Source of the DNA: Acidimicrobiia bacterium
GTDB taxonomy: Bacteria > Actinomycetota > Acidimicrobiia > ATN3 > PSLF01
Assembly (NCBI GenBank): GCA_040289475.1
Contig: PSLF01000007.1
Span: 36,610 to 100,609, forward strand
DNA length: 64,000 nucleotides
Direction: 5' to 3'
The notes beneath the pieces are model-generated. The model did no database searches. It was not told the origin of the DNA and saw only the letters and a program-made list of their open reading frames with translations. Below, piece after piece: positions 13,792-22,289 of the stretch. The position numbers were made by a program, and so were the translations under genes. The stretch's first letter is position 1; each line of letters begins with the position of its first letter.

Positions 13792-13894
13792 TGTGGTCGC
13801 CCTGCGCAATATATCCTTATCCTTATCTGTTTTTGTCGAGCTATCCATCCAGCTGTCGCACTCCAATTTATTGGCCGACTATTACCCGATACAT

Positions 13895-14959
13895 ATGCAA
13901 CATGAAGCACGGCCGATTCAGCGCCAGGGACAGACATTGGTTCCCGATAGCTTCGGAGGGATTCCAATAAAGCGATTCTCCCACACTCAGTTTGACCTTG
14001 ACGCCCTACTCAGACGCAAGGGATCGACAACAATCTCTGCGTGTGTTCCCACTTTAAACGAGGAAGCCACGATCGGGTTGGTAGTACAAAAACTGGCGGA
14101 ACTACGTGAAGTCGGGCTGTTGGACGAGGTTTTCGTCATCGATTCCGGCTCGCTAGACCGAACTCGGGAAATCGCGGAAGGGGCAGGCGCCAACGTGCTA
14201 CTGGATTACGAGATCCTGCCCGAGCTAGGGCGAGCAGTAGGTAAGGGAGAAGCTATCTTCAAGGGCATCGCCGCGTCTGCCGGAGATATCATCTGCTGGC
14301 TCGACGGCGACGTAGTCGACTTTTCCGAGCGCTTTGTCCTTGGCCTTGTGGGCCCACTACTCTGCGACCCTGACATCTCGTTCGTAAAGGCCTATTACAA
14401 AAGGCCATTGTCTGGCGCTGCTAAAGGCTTACACGCCCCAGAAGATAGGGGCCCTTTAGATGCGCGGATCGCCCAGCGCGCCGAGATTGGTGAGGGTGGA
14501 AGGGTTACCGAGCTGACCGCCCGCCCACTTCTTCTTCACTTTTTCCCCGCGCTGTCGGTGATCTCCCAGCCCCTATCCGGGGAGTACGCAGGAAGGAGAT
14601 GGCTTCTCGAGCGAATCCCTCTGGATACCGGCTATGGAGTGGACGTCGGGATTTTGATAGACGTCTTTTCGCTAGCAGGTCCCGACAGAATCGCCGAGTG
14701 CGATCTGGAGATCAGGCACCACCGCAATCGGCCTCTTTCTGACCTAGCGCCCATGGCTGCCGAGGTTTCATACGCAATCCTAAGGAGGGTCCCCGAGGTG
14801 AGGCGAGCTCTTGCAGGATATGCGCAGCCGCTCAGCTATACCCCTGTCTACTCAAAGCAGCTACGGCTTTATCAGCGACCGCCCGTATATACAGTGAAGG
14901 TGAAGGGGGGCGGGGAGCCCGTTGATGAAAGCAGTGCCGAGCGAGTCAGTGACCATTGA
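13895..14959 (+). CDS. gpgS: Glucosyl-3-phosphoglycerate synthase
   Basis: Transfers glucose from a nucleotide sugar to 3-phosphoglycerate, the first step to glucosylglycerate, a compatible solute and, in mycobacteria, a primer for methylglucose lipopolysaccharides. It is a GT2/GT81-type GT-A fold: SACVPTLNEEATIG, then VIDSGSLDRT, the metal-binding LDGDVVD near residue 136, KAYYKRPL, GGRVTELTARPLL, QPLSGEYAGRR, the TGYGVDVGILIDVF block and HHRNRPLSDL. All correspond to the mycobacterial enzyme as I remember it. The frame is open back to 13727; ATG 13895 lacks a clear ribosome-binding site, and TTG 13937 with AGGGA 7 nt upstream is an alternative start. It overlaps the phosphatase gene by TTGA. 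Confidence 0.85.
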   Translation: MQHEARPIQRQGQTLVPDSFGGIPIKRFSHTQFDLDALLRRKGSTTISACVPTLNEEATIGLVVQKLAELREVGLLDEVFVIDSGSLDRTREIAEGAGANVLLDYEILPELGRAVGKGEAIFKGIAASAGDIICWLDGDVVDFSERFVLGLVGPLLCDPDISFVKAYYKRPLSGAAKGLHAPEDRGPLDARIAQRAEIGEGGRVTELTARPLLLHFFPALSVISQPLSGEYAGRRWLLERIPLDTGYGVDVGILIDVFSLAGPDRIAECDLEIRHHRNRPLSDLAPMAAEVSYAILRRVPEVRRALAGYAQPLSYTPVYSKQLRLYQRPPVYTVKVKGGGEPVDESSAERVSDH

Positions 14960-15834
14960 AAAGTCTTAGTGATCACCGAGATTCAGTCTTGGCTGCCTGT
15001 TCCGAACTGAAGGTGATATTCACCGACTTGGACGGGACGCTTCTGGGGAGAGGGGGCAGCTTGTTTCGTTTGGGAGATGGGACCCCAACCGGTGCACCTG
15101 CCGCGGCGCTCGCCGAAGCTCACATGCGAGGTGTGGAAGTCATTCCGGTGTCAGGGCGCCAGATAGAGCATGTCGAGCCTGTTGCATGGGTGATAGGTGC
15201 ACGTTCTTACATAGCGGAGGTGGGAGCTATCATCTCGCTACACACAAAAGAATCACCGCGTCCGCGTACGATCAAGCTATTCGGAGAGTGCCTGCCCAGC
15301 GAGAACCCGCCATATGAAACCATGATCTGCTCGGGAGCTGTAGATCTACTGCTAGAGCGTAATCGCGGAAAGCTCGAGTTTCACACCCCCTGGAACGAAG
15401 GAAGAATAGCCTCGCACCTTTTCCGGGGGAACGTGCATGTGGCAGAAGAGAACGAAGCCCTGAGAAAAGCTGGGATCGATTGGTGCCACCTAGTAGACAA
15501 CGGAGTTATCCCGAGACAGTATGAGTCGCTCGAGGTCTCGAGGGTGCACGCCTACCACCTTCTTCCTTACGGCACTAGCAAAGCACGTGCCATAAGGGAG
15601 GTCATACGCAGACTTGGACTGAGGCGCCAAGAAGCGGTTTCGCTGGGAGATTCCAGAGCCGACATAGAAACCGCCGCAGAAGTGGGCGCTATGTTTTTAC
15701 TTCGTCACGCAGTAGATTTAGACCCCTCCATCGTCAAGTTCGCAAAACAGTTCGATAATGTATTCGTGACGGAAAAGCCACACGGGCTTGGATGGGCGGA
15801 AGCCGTAGAGCTGTGCCTCAGAGAAAAGGGTTGA
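14956..15834 (+). CDS. HAD-family glucosyl/mannosyl-3-phosphoglycerate phosphatase
   Basis: Expected to remove the phosphate from glucosyl-3-phosphoglycerate to give glucosylglycerate. 292 residues with HAD motifs: nucleophile FTDLDGTLLG near residue 24, motif II PVSGRQ, and motif IV GDSRADIETA near 231. The cap domain is of the Cof/MPGP type, resembling mannosyl-3-phosphoglycerate phosphatase (the MpgP/YedP family). The TTG start at 14956 overlaps the gpgS stop by 4 nt. The coupling to gpgS supports the assignment; specificity for glucosyl versus mannosyl substrate is inferred from the neighbour. Confidence 0.75.
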   Translation: MKSLSDHRDSVLAACSELKVIFTDLDGTLLGRGGSLFRLGDGTPTGAPAAALAEAHMRGVEVIPVSGRQIEHVEPVAWVIGARSYIAEVGAIISLHTKESPRPRTIKLFGECLPSENPPYETMICSGAVDLLLERNRGKLEFHTPWNEGRIASHLFRGNVHVAEENEALRKAGIDWCHLVDNGVIPRQYESLEVSRVHAYHLLPYGTSKARAIREVIRRLGLRRQEAVSLGDSRADIETAAEVGAMFLLRHAVDLDPSIVKFAKQFDNVFVTEKPHGLGWAEAVELCLREKG

Positions 15835-15897
15835 GTCCGTCGGAAGCAGACACTCTCAAGACCTAAGGGGCTATCAACGTAGAAAAGGGATATCGGA

Positions 15898-16809
15898 GTG
15901 GCCCGAGTATTTCTAATCGTCAACACAAACGCTACGCGCCACTCTCCTAGGCGTCAGCGATTGGTCCAGGAGATGCTTGCCTCTAGCCACAAGCTGGAAA
16001 CAGCCGTTACAACTCACAAAGGTCACGCGACCGAGCTAGCGAGAGAGGCTGCTGAAGACGGCTTCGATATTGTGGTGACTCTGGGAGGGGATGGGACGGT
16101 AAACGAGGCCATCAACGGTGTAGCTCACTCTCATACTGCCTTGGGAATTCTGCCAGGCGGTCACACCAATGTCTTAGCTAGGACTGTGGGAATTCCCCGC
16201 CAGCTAGACAGGGCAGTTGTTCAGCTACTACGGGACATAGCACACGGGCGACGGAGGTCTCTAGGACTGGGCCGTCTCGATAACCGATACTTCTCGTTCG
16301 TGGCAGGATTCGGTTTTGATGCAGAGGTGGTCGAAGCAGTAGAGCGCCGCGTCTACCTGAAAAAAATGTACCGAGACTGGTTTTTCGTTTCCCAGGCATT
16401 GAAGATCTTCTTCTTCCACTTCGACCGAAAAAACCCTTCCATAACGATAGCCACGCCCGACCGGCGGGAGGACGGGATCTACTTCGCCCTCGTCCTAAAC
16501 TCCCACGTCTATACCTATTTCCGATCTTTTCCAATCCGGCCGGCTCCTGAGGCGAGCTTCGACAGAGGACTTTGGGCCGTTGCACCCAAGTCATCGAAAA
16601 TTTCCAAAATACTTTCCCTTCTGGTATCTGCTTTGGGCTACGGAAACCGTATCGTACCCAGTCCCGATCTAGCACTATTTGAGGACATCGAGGCGCTGAC
16701 CATCGAGGCATCGCGCCCAGTCGCCGTCGAAGTCGACGGCGAGTTCGTCGGACGTATGTCGGGAGCAGCACTTGAGTGGGAGGCCGATGTGGTCGATGTG
16801 ATCTGCTAG
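15898..16809 (+). CDS. Diacylglycerol kinase-family lipid kinase
   Basis: Phosphorylates a lipid such as diacylglycerol, feeding phosphatidic acid back into phospholipid synthesis. 303 residues of the DagK/YegS/BmrU family. The N-terminal catalytic domain contains the nucleotide-binding GGDGTVNEAINGV (about residues 64-76) and GILPGGHTN; the C-terminal beta domain contains VAGFGFDAEVV and VEVDGEFVG. GTG 15898 follows AGGGA. It follows the gpgS pair by 63 nt in the same direction and is probably co-transcribed. The lipid substrate cannot be told from sequence. Confidence 0.82.
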   Translation: MARVFLIVNTNATRHSPRRQRLVQEMLASSHKLETAVTTHKGHATELAREAAEDGFDIVVTLGGDGTVNEAINGVAHSHTALGILPGGHTNVLARTVGIPRQLDRAVVQLLRDIAHGRRRSLGLGRLDNRYFSFVAGFGFDAEVVEAVERRVYLKKMYRDWFFVSQALKIFFFHFDRKNPSITIATPDRREDGIYFALVLNSHVYTYFRSFPIRPAPEASFDRGLWAVAPKSSKISKILSLLVSALGYGNRIVPSPDLALFEDIEALTIEASRPVAVEVDGEFVGRMSGAALEWEADVVDVIC

Positions 16810-16850
16810 CTAGGACATCTCGGAGACAGACAGTTAGGGGGAAATAAACG

Positions 16851-18239
16851 ATGGCAAGAGGCAGGCGAGCAAAAGAGGGCCGAAACAGTGTTGTAAACCG
16901 CTCTCTAGACCACAAAAGTGCCCTGGAGGTCCTTACTCAGTACATTCGTATCGACACCAGCAACCCGCCCGGAAACGAGGGGGCAGCTGCCGAATACCTT
17001 TCCTCTCTTCTAGAGACGCGCTCGATCGAGTACGAGATTCTTCAGGGACCTGGCGGAAGGCCTAATCTCGTGTCGAGACTTCGCTCAGGTAAAGATCCAT
17101 CCAATGCCATCTGCCTCATGCATCACATGGACGTTGTGCCAGTCGACGAGTCGCGATGGTTGCACGACCCCTTCGGGGGGGAGGTCATAGCAGGCGAACT
17201 TTGGGGCCGCGGCGCCCTGGACACTAAGTCCCTCGGGATCATGCACCTGTGGGCATTTCTCTACGCCGCCGAGGCGGTGGCGGCGGGATCAGCAGACCTC
17301 CAACGCGATCTTTTATTCGTGGCCGTGGCCGATGAAGAAGAGGGAGGAGCTTGTGGAGCCGAATGGATTACCGCAGAACACTGGGAGCAAGTACAGTGCC
17401 ACGAAATGCTCACAGAGGGTGGGTTCGGTGTCGCCTCTGTTCTCCCGGGATTAGACGGCTTTTTTTGTGCAGTCACTGAGAAGTCGGCAGTGTGGCTGGA
17501 ACTCGAAGCACAGGCTGCATCGGGCCACGGAGGTATTCCACCCGATGAACAAGCTCTCGAAAACCTGCTCCTCTGCATCGGGAAAATCAAGTCCCGGAAC
17601 CGCCGGTTCCGCGTAATAGATGAGATACGGCATTTGTACGCGGCACTGTCCGAGCAGGCTAGGGGCCCCCAACGAGCTGTTCTCAAAGCAATCGCGAACC
17701 CCGGCGGCTCGGCTATCCTTCCCCTCGTATCTCACAGGCTCTCGCGGCCACAGAAAGCTCTCCTCAAGGACCTCGTCTCGGTCACTATTCTCCAGGCAGG
17801 CTACAAGCCCAATGTAGTCCCCGGTACCGCCAAAGCAACCCTCGACTGTCGCCTCCTCCCCGACATCAATCCACGCGATTTCGTCGAAGACGTGCGGCGC
17901 ATAGCAGAGAGGTACGGGGTGTCGGTGAGGGTCATCTTCGAGTCCACACCCCATGGCAGTTCCCCACGCGGTGAACTCTTTGATGCGCTCGAGGAATCCT
18001 CGAGGATCGCCGCACCTGACTCGATGTTCGCAGCCTCGATCGCCACCGGTTTCACCGATTCGCGGTTTTGGCGCAAGAAGGGAACAAAATGCTTTGGATT
18101 GACGCCTGCGATCGTCTCTATGGAGCTCATCGAGACGATTCACGGCGAAAACGAGAGGATACCGGTGGCCGAGTTCGAACGCGGTCTAGAGGTCGTCAGA
18201 GCAGCAGTCGAAAAACTGGCTCTTATGAAATCCGAGTGA
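16851..18239 (+). CDS. M20-family metallopeptidase (ArgE/DapE/CPG2-like)
   Basis: A 462-residue dizinc amidohydrolase of the M20 family. Metal and catalytic residues are visible: HxD in CLMHHMDVVP (near residues 92-94), Asp in GRGALDTKS (near 124), and the Glu pair in VADEEEGG (near 162-164). The dimerisation domain includes ASGHGGIPP. ATG 16851 is preceded by GGGGGAA. The N-terminus has a ~20-residue basic leader and no signal peptide, so it is cytoplasmic. Family members deacylate or hydrolyse small peptides and N-acyl amino acids; the substrate is unknown. It is in the same direction as the lipid kinase, 41 nt downstream. Confidence 0.82.
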   Translation: MARGRRAKEGRNSVVNRSLDHKSALEVLTQYIRIDTSNPPGNEGAAAEYLSSLLETRSIEYEILQGPGGRPNLVSRLRSGKDPSNAICLMHHMDVVPVDESRWLHDPFGGEVIAGELWGRGALDTKSLGIMHLWAFLYAAEAVAAGSADLQRDLLFVAVADEEEGGACGAEWITAEHWEQVQCHEMLTEGGFGVASVLPGLDGFFCAVTEKSAVWLELEAQAASGHGGIPPDEQALENLLLCIGKIKSRNRRFRVIDEIRHLYAALSEQARGPQRAVLKAIANPGGSAILPLVSHRLSRPQKALLKDLVSVTILQAGYKPNVVPGTAKATLDCRLLPDINPRDFVEDVRRIAERYGVSVRVIFESTPHGSSPRGELFDALEESSRIAAPDSMFAASIATGFTDSRFWRKKGTKCFGLTPAIVSMELIETIHGENERIPVAEFERGLEVVRAAVEKLALMKSE

Positions 18240-18293
18240 GTAAAGGCTCGATGGGCAGTTCAGGGCTTGAGTCATCCCGGGTTCGGTGGGGAC

Positions 18294-19067
18294 CTATTCC
18301 CGCAATGCAGCCGCAATACCCTCTGGATCGTCAGTTATTACGCCTGATGCTCCTGCTTCCCGCAGGCGGCGAGCGGCGTCAGGTTCGTCTACGGTCCAAC
18401 ATATGAGCTCGATACCGCTGTTTTGAGCTAGATCGACAACTTTTTCAAGACCTGCGACATCAGAGGGAATCCCTGAGGCATGGGGTAGTAGATAAGCCAT
18501 ACCTTCAGCAGCCGCAAGAGGGATTGAGTCGGATGCGGCAACCCCAGGAGGCAATAGCCATCCCCTTGGAACAAAAGGTTCTACCGATTCTGCTTTTTTC
18601 AGGTGAGGTATGTAAAAGCTTGAGAGCATCGCCCTATCTTGCGCGCCTCGTTCTTTTATCACCCGTGCAGCAACCTGACCAACCTTTGAATTAGCCAGCT
18701 TCGGATCGCCCAGCGGCAAATCTTTCAGCTCCACGTCGACAAGATGGCGGTCGAGTGCGTCGAGCACTTCCTCCAGCCTGCACAGCCTCCCAGTCGTCTC
18801 GCCGAGCACGACCTCAAGTCGCGAAAGCACCTTCCATGGCGCTAATCCCACGGTTACTTTCTCGCCGCTAGTGGTCAAAACCTGCGGATCATGACACACC
18901 ACTGGAACTTCGTCCTGGGACAAATGCACGTCCAGCTCCACTCCGTCAGCCCCACAGGACACAGCATCCACAAACGACTCGAGAGTGTTTTCGGCCTTTC
19001 TCCTAGGGTTGCCTCTGTGGCCGAGCACCACGAACCGATCCCAGGAAATAACGTTCTCCAACCGCAT
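18294..19067 (-). CDS. Glycerophosphodiester phosphodiesterase
   Basis: Hydrolyses glycerophosphodiesters to glycerol-3-phosphate and an alcohol. 257 residues of TIM-barrel GDPD type: LGHRGNPRRKAENTLESF holds the catalytic His and the metal-binding Glu; GVELDVHLSQD and VCHDP follow; VELKD and the C-terminal WTVDEPDAAR and GVITDDP complete the family pattern. The frame is open to a GTG at 19130, but ATG 19067 has GGAGAG 8 nt upstream and gives a normal N-terminus. No signal peptide is seen, so it is probably cytoplasmic. It is convergent with the M20 peptidase gene. Confidence 0.87.
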   Translation of the reverse strand: MRLENVISWDRFVVLGHRGNPRRKAENTLESFVDAVSCGADGVELDVHLSQDEVPVVCHDPQVLTTSGEKVTVGLAPWKVLSRLEVVLGETTGRLCRLEEVLDALDRHLVDVELKDLPLGDPKLANSKVGQVAARVIKERGAQDRAMLSSFYIPHLKKAESVEPFVPRGWLLPPGVAASDSIPLAAAEGMAYLLPHASGIPSDVAGLEKVVDLAQNSGIELICWTVDEPDAARRLREAGASGVITDDPEGIAAALRE

Positions 19068-19257
19068 CTCGCTCGCTCTCCACAACCTCAGCTCCGATTT
19101 AGACACCAGCAAAAAGAGCGCCCTCTCCACCTCGGGGCGAATTACCTGTGAACATACACGCTATTACACGACAAACCCCGAAAATCGCTCTAGTAAACCA
19201 CAAGGTAAAAATTTCCAAGAGGACTCTTGAAAACATTGCGACTTACTCGTATCCTCT

Positions 19258-19273
19258 TGTGAAGAGACTCACG
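19258..19273. promoter_or_regulatory. CRP/FNR-family binding site 1 upstream of whiB
   Basis: TGTGA-AGAGAC-TCACG matches the CRP consensus TGTGA-N6-TCACA at 9 of 10 fixed positions. It is centred about 44 bp before the start point expected from TTGCAA-N15-TATTAT, close to a class II activator position. Confidence 0.5.
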
Positions 19274-19276
19274 ATG

Positions 19277-19303
19277 TTGCAATCCATAGCAAGCAGTTAT
19301 TAT
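19277..19303 (+). promoter_or_regulatory. Candidate whiB promoter
   Basis: TTGCAA (19277-19282), 15-bp spacer, TATTAT (19298-19303). The spacer is short, which would fit an activator-dependent promoter. Transcription would begin near 19310, leaving a leader of ~180 nt that includes the second CRP-like site. Confidence 0.3.
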
Positions 19304-19318
19304 TTTTTTGCAAGCGTA

Positions 19319-19334
19319 TGTGAAAGTTTGCACA
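19319..19334. promoter_or_regulatory. CRP/FNR-family binding site 2 upstream of whiB
   Basis: TGTGA-AAGTTT-GCACA matches TGTGA-N6-TCACA at 9 of 10 fixed positions. It is centred 61 bp from site 1, close to six helical turns. Lying downstream of the candidate start point, it could act as a repressor site. Confidence 0.45.
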
Positions 19335-19487
19335 AGTGGCGGCGGGCGGCGCCAAGGGAGGCACTACTTATCCCCGAAGGATTCAGTGCTGGTGAGGCGC
19401 GGCCGTGCGGATCGCTACTCGACAACGGAACATAAAAAGTCTGAAAGTCTCTAAGCGAATCACAGCAGGCGGAAAGGGGCGAGCGTT

Positions 19488-19805
19488 ATGTCGACTCTGG
19501 TAGCGAGGGTATTCGATCCGGCCAAAGAGGAATGGCGCAAGCAAGCGGCATGCAGAGAGATGGAACCCGACTTATTTTTTCCAGTCGGCACAACGGGCCC
19601 AGCGCTCGTTCAGATCGAAGAGTCTAAGCGCATCTGCGCGATATGCGAGGTAAGAGCAGAGTGTCTCGAATTTGCCCTTGTCACCAACCAGGAGTCTGGA
19701 GTCTGGGGTGGGACGAGCGAGGAAGAACGAAAAATACTCCGGAAGAAATGGCTCGCTGGACGTTTGGATCCCGTAAAGTTCGCAGCAGAAGCGTCCGTGT
19801 ATTAG
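19488..19805 (+). CDS. WhiB1-like transcriptional regulator (WblE type)
   Basis: Small [4Fe-4S] cluster protein that acts with the primary sigma factor and, in mycobacteria, responds to nitric oxide. 105 residues with cluster ligands Cys22, Cys50, Cys53 and Cys59 (C-x27-C-x2-C-x5-C), the ESGVWGGTSEEER turn and a basic RKKW tail for DNA contact. FFPVGTTGPALVQIEESK between the first two Cys is the WhiB1/WblE signature as I recall it. ATG 19488 follows AAAGGGG. It is convergent with the PdtaS-like kinase gene, the same pairing as Mycobacterium tuberculosis Rv3219/Rv3220c. Two CRP-like sites lie upstream. Confidence 0.9.
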   Translation: MSTLVARVFDPAKEEWRKQAACREMEPDLFFPVGTTGPALVQIEESKRICAICEVRAECLEFALVTNQESGVWGGTSEEERKILRKKWLAGRLDPVKFAAEASVY

Positions 19806-19811
19806 GTTTCA

Positions 19812-19840
19812 ATTGCCTTAGGTGGCAATCTTGTACTTTT
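19812..19840 (+). terminator. Possible terminator after whiB
   Basis: ATTGCC-TTAGGT-GGCAAT is a perfect 6-bp stem, followed by CTTGTACTTTT. A second small stem, GTACT-TTTG-AGTAC, overlaps this tail. The T-tract is broken, so the call is weak, but its place between convergent genes fits. Confidence 0.35.
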
Positions 19841-19879
19841 GAGTACTGCCTCTAGATTCTCCAGCTCTGCTTTCTAGAT

Positions 19880-21391
19880 CTACCGAGGAATGTGCCCTCC
19901 CTGCAAGGGTACCCTTACAGTGACGACTGCTCCGTCGTTATTCGAGACGCTTAGTTCACCCCCCAGCTCCCCTGAAACCAGGGTCTCTACGATTTGCAGT
20001 CCAAGGCCTGAATCTCTTTGCACGTCAAATCCTTCAGGAAAACCCACCCCGTTGTCAGAAACTTCCATGACTACGTGCGAGTCGTCGCGATTCATCCGGA
20101 TCCTCACGACCCCCTTTATGGTCTCGCCCTCTTCGCGTCTGGGAAATCCGTGCTGAACAGCGTTCTGCAATAGCTCCGTAGCGATCACCGCCATTGGAGT
20201 CGCAACCTCGACATTGAGATCGGGCACCGCTCCTTCGATTTCAATAGCTATTGTCGCGTCTTGGGGTACAAGTGCTTCTTCTACCATAGCCACGAGAGAC
20301 CGCAGAATAGAGCGAAAGTGAACTTGGTCTCCTGGCTCTCGGCTGAGCACTTCGTGCACGAGAGCTATTGCACCGATCCTGCGTACCGACTCCTCCAATG
20401 CTTCTTTAGCCGCAGGCACCGCTAGTCGTCTCGCCTGCAACCTCAGAAGCGAGGCGATTGTTTGGAGGTTGTTCTTGACGCGGTGGTGGATTTCTCGAAT
20501 GGCAGCGTCTTTAGAAAGGATCAGTCGGTCACGACTCCGTATTTCCGAGAGATCCCTGACCAGTACGAGAGCTCCCTCAACCTCTGCCTTCGACAACAAC
20601 GGGATGACATAAAAAGCGACCGTGGCGTTGGGAACCTCGACCTCTTCGCTAGCCGGAACCTGCATTCTGAAAGCGGTCCTCACGGGAACCTGTTCGAGAC
20701 CAACCTCGTGAAACGTCCTTCCCTTGCGACTTGACGTCACCCCGAGCTTACGCATTGCGGAAACCGCATTGGGAGAGGCAAAAACGATCCTCCCCTCCGC
20801 ATCGACCTTTACAATGCCGTCCCCTACCCGGGGAACTCCCTCCACCTCCAACTCCTCGGATGGAAAGGGAAAAGTTCCCTCGTCGACCATCTGGAAAAGA
20901 ATCTCGGCTACCTCGAGGTAAGTCTTCTCGAGATCCGACGGACGTCTCGCCACTTGGGCTAGGTACTCACGGACCAATACAGCTATCGCTGTACCTTGCA
21001 TTCTCACAGGGACCGCTTCCACCTTGACGCGTTCTCCAATTTCGGGGCGAAAAGTCTCTGTAGTGACACGCTCGCCACTTCTCCAACACCGTGCTACATA
21101 GGGCACCACCGCTTCACCCACGATCTGGCCTGTGGGGTCCACTTCGAACAGTGTGTGTGTGGTATTTGGTCTAGCGAGTCCCAGCACCACATAGCATTTG
21201 GGGTCGGAAACACAGGGACAGAAAAGAACCAAATCAGCAAAGGAAAGGTCCGCAAGAAGCCCCCAAGTGGCTACTAAGTGCTGAATGTGAGACAGGCCAT
21301 CGGGATTGAGGCGCGTGTACTTAGCCGCCAGCTCCTCCAACGACGGCTGCGGCTCGGTTGATGTTATCTGTGAGACGAGTTCGTTGGTCAT
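19880..21391 (-). CDS. pdtaS: Sensor histidine kinase, PdtaS-like (HisKA_2)
   Basis: Cytoplasmic sensor kinase of the PdtaS/EutW type, which phosphorylates an ANTAR antitermination regulator (PdtaR) elsewhere in the genome. 503 residues. The N-terminal GAF-like sensor (about 1-150) begins with the family block TWGLLADLSFADLVL; a PAS domain follows (about 185-290); the HisKA_2 dimerisation helix EIHHRVKNNLQTIASLL has His302/303; the HATPase domain shows the N-box ELLQNAVQHG and the G-boxes DNGVGFPEGF and GLGLQIV. No membrane segment is visible. The frame opens at 21430, but ATG 21391 avoids overlap with the upstream PHP gene, 4 nt away. Confidence 0.85.
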   Translation of the reverse strand: MTNELVSQITSTEPQPSLEELAAKYTRLNPDGLSHIQHLVATWGLLADLSFADLVLFCPCVSDPKCYVVLGLARPNTTHTLFEVDPTGQIVGEAVVPYVARCWRSGERVTTETFRPEIGERVKVEAVPVRMQGTAIAVLVREYLAQVARRPSDLEKTYLEVAEILFQMVDEGTFPFPSEELEVEGVPRVGDGIVKVDAEGRIVFASPNAVSAMRKLGVTSSRKGRTFHEVGLEQVPVRTAFRMQVPASEEVEVPNATVAFYVIPLLSKAEVEGALVLVRDLSEIRSRDRLILSKDAAIREIHHRVKNNLQTIASLLRLQARRLAVPAAKEALEESVRRIGAIALVHEVLSREPGDQVHFRSILRSLVAMVEEALVPQDATIAIEIEGAVPDLNVEVATPMAVIATELLQNAVQHGFPRREEGETIKGVVRIRMNRDDSHVVMEVSDNGVGFPEGFDVQRDSGLGLQIVETLVSGELGGELSVSNNDGAVVTVRVPLQGGHIPR

Positions 21392-21395
21392 CACT

Positions 21396-22289
21396 CTAGG
21401 ACCTGCTTTCGCTATTTTCGGGTGGATCAAGAGGGAATCTGATAGGTCGCCTCTGACGATACCCGTAAATTTCTCGACACCCCAAGCCCTTCAAAAGCTC
21501 ACAGAGATTGTCGACCCTATAGCCGACCAATTCTGGCACGTGAGCATCGGAGGCCGTCGTGAGTTGGGCGCCTCTGGAGACTGCAACTTCTAGAAGCTGA
21601 CGTTCCGGATACTGCTCTTGCGCGGGAACCCTCCATCCTGCGGATGAAACCTCTAGTCCTACACCCTCTCGGGTGCAGACCGTCACCAAGCCTGAGTATG
21701 CTGCGGCGAGGTCATAGTTGCGGGATCTGTATCCAAACTTTTTTGGAAGATCAGGGTGAGCCAGTACCTGTGGCACTCCTGTAGAGGCCAATGCCAGTAA
21801 GTGGTCGAAGTATTGCTCGTACACTGAATCCGGATCGCGCCGTTCCCATTCGTCCGACACTTCTTCGTTGTCGAAACCCCAGGCTCCTATCCAGTGCACC
21901 GAACCTAGTACGAAGTCAAGCTCGAGGGAGTCGAGAAACTGTTTCACTTCTGCCATCCTGCCGGGGAAGAAATCCACCTCGAGTCCTGCTCTGATAGTTA
22001 CTCCCCAGTCGTGGTCAGCACGCAAGAAATCGAGGTATCTATGCACTGACTGAGTGGCATGCTGAGCAAAGTACTTTTCGCAGTGGTCCCTGAGCCATTT
22101 GGGATCGTCGGTGTCGTTCCACCAATCGCCAACTACATCGACGAACTCGACAAAGCGGAATACGTGCTCTGAAAGACCGACCTCGACCAAGCCTTTTCGC
22201 TTTGCCGTCTTCGCGATACTTTCCAACCTCTGCAACTCGTATTCACCCGACTCGCCATGTTGGTGGTAATGAACGTGATAATCGATCAT
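21396..22289 (-). CDS. PHP-domain phosphoesterase, histidinol-phosphatase-like
   Basis: Metal-dependent phosphoesterase of the PHP superfamily. 297 residues starting MIDYHVHYHQHG, with the first metal motif HxH. Further motifs are GLSEHVF, the Glu in IRAGLEVDFFPG, the HW pair in VLGSVHWIGAWGFD, QVLAHPDLPKKFG, and TASDAHVPELVGY near the end. This set is complete for a trinuclear metal site as in HisK-type histidinol phosphatases. The 4-nt gap to the kinase gene indicates one transcript, but the functional link is unclear. Histidinol phosphatase is plausible; a nucleotide or other sugar phosphate substrate cannot be excluded. Confidence 0.8.
   Translation of the reverse strand: MIDYHVHYHQHGESGEYELQRLESIAKTAKRKGLVEVGLSEHVFRFVEFVDVVGDWWNDTDDPKWLRDHCEKYFAQHATQSVHRYLDFLRADHDWGVTIRAGLEVDFFPGRMAEVKQFLDSLELDFVLGSVHWIGAWGFDNEEVSDEWERRDPDSVYEQYFDHLLALASTGVPQVLAHPDLPKKFGYRSRNYDLAAAYSGLVTVCTREGVGLEVSSAGWRVPAQEQYPERQLLEVAVSRGAQLTTASDAHVPELVGYRVDNLCELLKGLGCREIYGYRQRRPIRFPLDPPENSESRS

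Larger units (their letters stand above)
19068..19487. other. Regulatory gap between GDPD and whiB genes
   Basis: 420 bp without a convincing gene. It holds two CRP-like sites (19258-19273, 19319-19334) and promoter candidates for the WhiB-like gene. One is TTGAAA-N17-TATCCT (19227-19255), the other TTGCAA-N15-TATTAT (19277-19303). A GC-rich stretch around 19335-19400 leads to the whiB ribosome-binding site. Confidence 0.5.

Noticed and set aside
13800..13830. CCTTATC repeats near the tRNA/gpgS gap as a tandem-repeat element
   Set aside because: Only two copies of a 6-bp unit are present, within chance expectation.
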